From Candidatus Hydrogenedentota bacterium (GTDB lineage: Bacteria; Hydrogenedentota; Hydrogenedentia; Hydrogenedentales; SLHB01): a stretch of 14,923 bases of DNA. The position numbers and the translations under genes are program-made. The stretch lies in NCBI GenBank assembly GCA_007136375.1, contig SLHB01000187.1, positions 1 through 14,923 on the forward strand. Direction: 5' to 3'. This document shows positions 13,786-14,923 of this stretch, piece after piece. Position 1 is the stretch's first letter. Each line of letters begins with the position of its first letter. Under the pieces are notes generated by a model. That model was not told the DNA's origin. It did not search any database and saw nothing but the letters and a program-made list of their open reading frames with translations.

Positions 13786-14376
13786 TTACTGTAAAGTCAC
13801 TCCAAGCTCGGTCAGCCGTTTGCGCAAATGTTCGCGGGCGCGGGCGAGCCGGCTCTTCACCGTGCCTTTTCGGCAGCAAGTGACTTCGGCAATGCTTTCA
13901 TAATCCATGCCCTGCAATTCCCGTAGCACAATGACTTCCTTGTGCTCTGGAGACAGGGCTTCCAGCGCTTCGGCAAGCAAATCCTCCGTCTCGCTCAGGC
14001 GGGCCGCGCTATCGGGCTGGACGCCCGCCGCGCTGTCTTCAAGAAACTGGTCTTCTTCGCCGAGCGGGGCGGAACGATCGCGGCCCCGGCGCTTACCGTT
14101 GCGCAAATGATTCAACGTAAGGTTGCGGACCACCCCGAACAGAAACGTCGTAAACTGCGCCCGGGGCGTGAGTCTGTCCAACGCGCGGTAGACCCGTACA
14201 AAACTCTCTTGCGCCAAGTCCTCCGCGTCTTCATACGACCCAGCCATCCGGTAACAAAACGCAATCACGGGATTCTGATAACGGCGAACCAACGTCTCAA
14301 ACGCCCGGACGTCGCCGCCACGGGCCCGCGCGACAAGCGCCCAATCATCGGAATCCCTTGGCTGTGTGTCCGTCAT
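13786..14376 (-). CDS. RNA polymerase ECF sigma-70 factor
   Basis: A 196-residue extracytoplasmic-function sigma factor. The sigma2 domain (about 26-92) has FETLVRRYQNPVIAFCYRM, the -10 recognition block EDAEDLAQESFVRVYRAL and RNLTLNHLRNGKRR. An acidic linker follows, then sigma4 (about 133-188) with LSPEHKEVIVLRELQGMDYE and the helix-turn-helix ending GTVKSRLARAREHLRKRL. The usual 'G-x-P-x-GTVKSR' turn reads TCCRKGTVKSR, with two adjacent cysteines (167-168) instead of Gly/Pro. It directs polymerase to stress promoters and is held by the anti-sigma factor encoded next. The ATG at 14376 is the only reasonable start; GGGAT lies just upstream. First gene of the four-gene operon. Confidence 0.95.
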   Translation of the reverse strand: MTDTQPRDSDDWALVARARGGDVRAFETLVRRYQNPVIAFCYRMAGSYEDAEDLAQESFVRVYRALDRLTPRAQFTTFLFGVVRNLTLNHLRNGKRRGRDRSAPLGEEDQFLEDSAAGVQPDSAARLSETEDLLAEALEALSPEHKEVIVLRELQGMDYESIAEVTCCRKGTVKSRLARAREHLRKRLTELGVTLQ

Positions 14377-14388
14377 GACTCTATCCCG

Positions 14389-14418
14389 TTGAACCCCGCC
14401 GTCTCGCTCTAGGTTCCC
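14389..14418 (-). promoter_or_regulatory. Possible ECF-type promoter of the sigma operon
   Basis: On the minus strand GGGAAC (14418-14413) followed about 19 nt later by TTCAA (14393-14389) resembles an ECF promoter (GGAAC -35, TC-rich -10) and would give autoregulation. Against it, transcription would start only a few nucleotides before the ATG at 14376, leaving almost no leader, so the call is weak. Confidence 0.25.
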
Positions 14419-14498
14419 AATCTCCGCGCCGCTTTTTCAAGCCGCCCGCCGCCACGCCAATCGCCGGGCTTGTCCTTTGCGCCGGGCCCGGATGGATT

Positions 14499-14507
14499 TG
14501 CTACAAT
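14499..14507 (+). promoter_or_regulatory. Extended -10 promoter for the TonB-like gene
   Basis: TG-C-TACAAT is a strong extended -10 (5/6 hexamer), 30 nt before the ATG at 14538. A -35-like TTGCGC (14477-14482) is 19 nt upstream, slightly too far. It points away from the ECF operon, so the two units share a 161-nt divergent control region. Confidence 0.5.
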
Positions 14508-14537
14508 GCGGGCAAACGCGGAGCACCCTCTTCATCC

Positions 14538-14923
14538 ATGACCTACCGCACCCGCATGGCCACGGCGTCCATTATATCCGTCGCGGCCCACATAGCGCTC
14601 TTGCTCTTGGCGGCGCCCATGGCGCGGGTGGACGCCCCCCTTCCGAGCCCGGAAAGATCCGAGCCCCTCACCTTCCGGCTTCAACCCGAAGAGGCCGCGC
14701 GCCAACTTGTGGAAGCGGCCGAGCCCTCCGCCGAAGCGCCGGACGCCACGGACCTTATCGCCGAGCATATGGCCCGCGCGTCCGATCCCTTCGATATCCA
14801 AGGCGATCGCATCGCGCCCTTCTTAGAAGAGCCCGCCGAGTTTGACCGTCTCGACGGCCCGCCGGCGCCAGGTTTGGAGCCCGATCCGCCGCTTCCCCTC
14901 GCGCCAGAGCCAGAGCCAGAGCC
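14538..14923 (+). CDS. TonB-like energy transducer N-terminus, partial
   Basis: Open to the window edge with no stop (128 complete codons seen). The protein starts MTYRTRMATASIISVAAHIA with one membrane helix (about 11-29, SIISVAAHIALLLLAAPM), then a long Pro/Glu/Ala-rich region (FRLQPEEAARQLVEAAEPS, ATDLIAEHMARASDP, APGLEPDPPLPLAPEPEPEP). A short cytoplasmic end, a single N-terminal helix and a proline-rich periplasmic stalk are the layout of TonB-type energy transducers and related spanning proteins; the diagnostic C-terminal domain is outside the window, so TonB is an inference. The ATG at 14538 has only a distant GGAG (14520-14523). The last 20 bases are a (CCAGAG)n hexanucleotide repeat encoding Pro-Glu pairs. 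Confidence 0.65.
   Translation, partial: MTYRTRMATASIISVAAHIALLLLAAPMARVDAPLPSPERSEPLTFRLQPEEAARQLVEAAEPSAEAPDATDLIAEHMARASDPFDIQGDRIAPFLEEPAEFDRLDGPPAPGLEPDPPLPLAPEPEPE
14903..14923 (+). repeat. CCAGAG hexanucleotide repeat in the proline-rich stalk
   Basis: Three and a partial units of CCAGAG (Pro-Glu) at the window end, inside the TonB-like frame. Each unit is two codons, so copy-number change alters stalk length without shifting the frame. Confidence 0.6.

Overview
The window is GC-rich, gene-dense bacterial chromosome and contains no phage, transposase, CRISPR array, rRNA or tRNA that I can see. The gene mix suggests a Gram-negative-type bacterium: a type IV prepilin-like protein ending in an H-Xn-DG element, a CFI-box-like C-terminal tail on a secreted protease, an ECF sigma / zinc-finger anti-sigma / Spy-like operon, and a TonB-like protein. 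The style recalls the PVC/Hydrogenedentota-type lineages. That placement is inference from gene style, not from a marker gene.

Layout. 1-1250 (minus): a ketopantoate-reductase-like gene split by a one-base frameshift in a homopolymer, with a 30-nt hairpin upstream. 1251-4201 (minus): a prepilin-like protein followed by a secreted helical/TPR-like protein, with a good sigma70-type promoter in front and a textbook intrinsic terminator behind. 4255-5331 (plus): an aldo/keto reductase, divergent from the pilin gene. 5466-6398 (plus): a four-helix membrane protein built as two (membrane pair + beta-rich) halves. 6716-8323 (minus): a secreted trypsin-like protease. 8593-11470 (plus): a compact likely operon of a sugar-phosphate isomerase-like TIM barrel, a MOSC-domain protein and an M32 carboxypeptidase, separated by about 30 nt each. 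11471-11703: a convergent intergenic region holding a strong 50-nt hairpin directly behind an extended -10 promoter, which is a candidate small RNA. 11704-14376 (minus): an ECF sigma factor, its membrane anti-sigma factor, a Spy-like periplasmic protein and a secreted three-repeat protein, tightly packed with one 4-nt GTGA overlap. 14538-end (plus): the start of a TonB-like proline/glutamate-rich protein, cut by the window edge.

How the parts may work together. The sigma operon looks like an envelope-stress module. The anti-sigma factor would hold the ECF factor at the membrane, and the two exported proteins encoded downstream would act in the periplasm. The most unusual observation is that the anti-sigma factor and the Spy-like protein end in the same 41-residue segment, alignable without gaps (17 identities by eye). 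This suggests a shared C-terminal recognition module or competition for one periplasmic partner. A second unusual item is a 58-bp dispersed repeat. One copy lies between two plus-strand genes, and the other supplies the last 17 residues and stop codon of the secreted protease.
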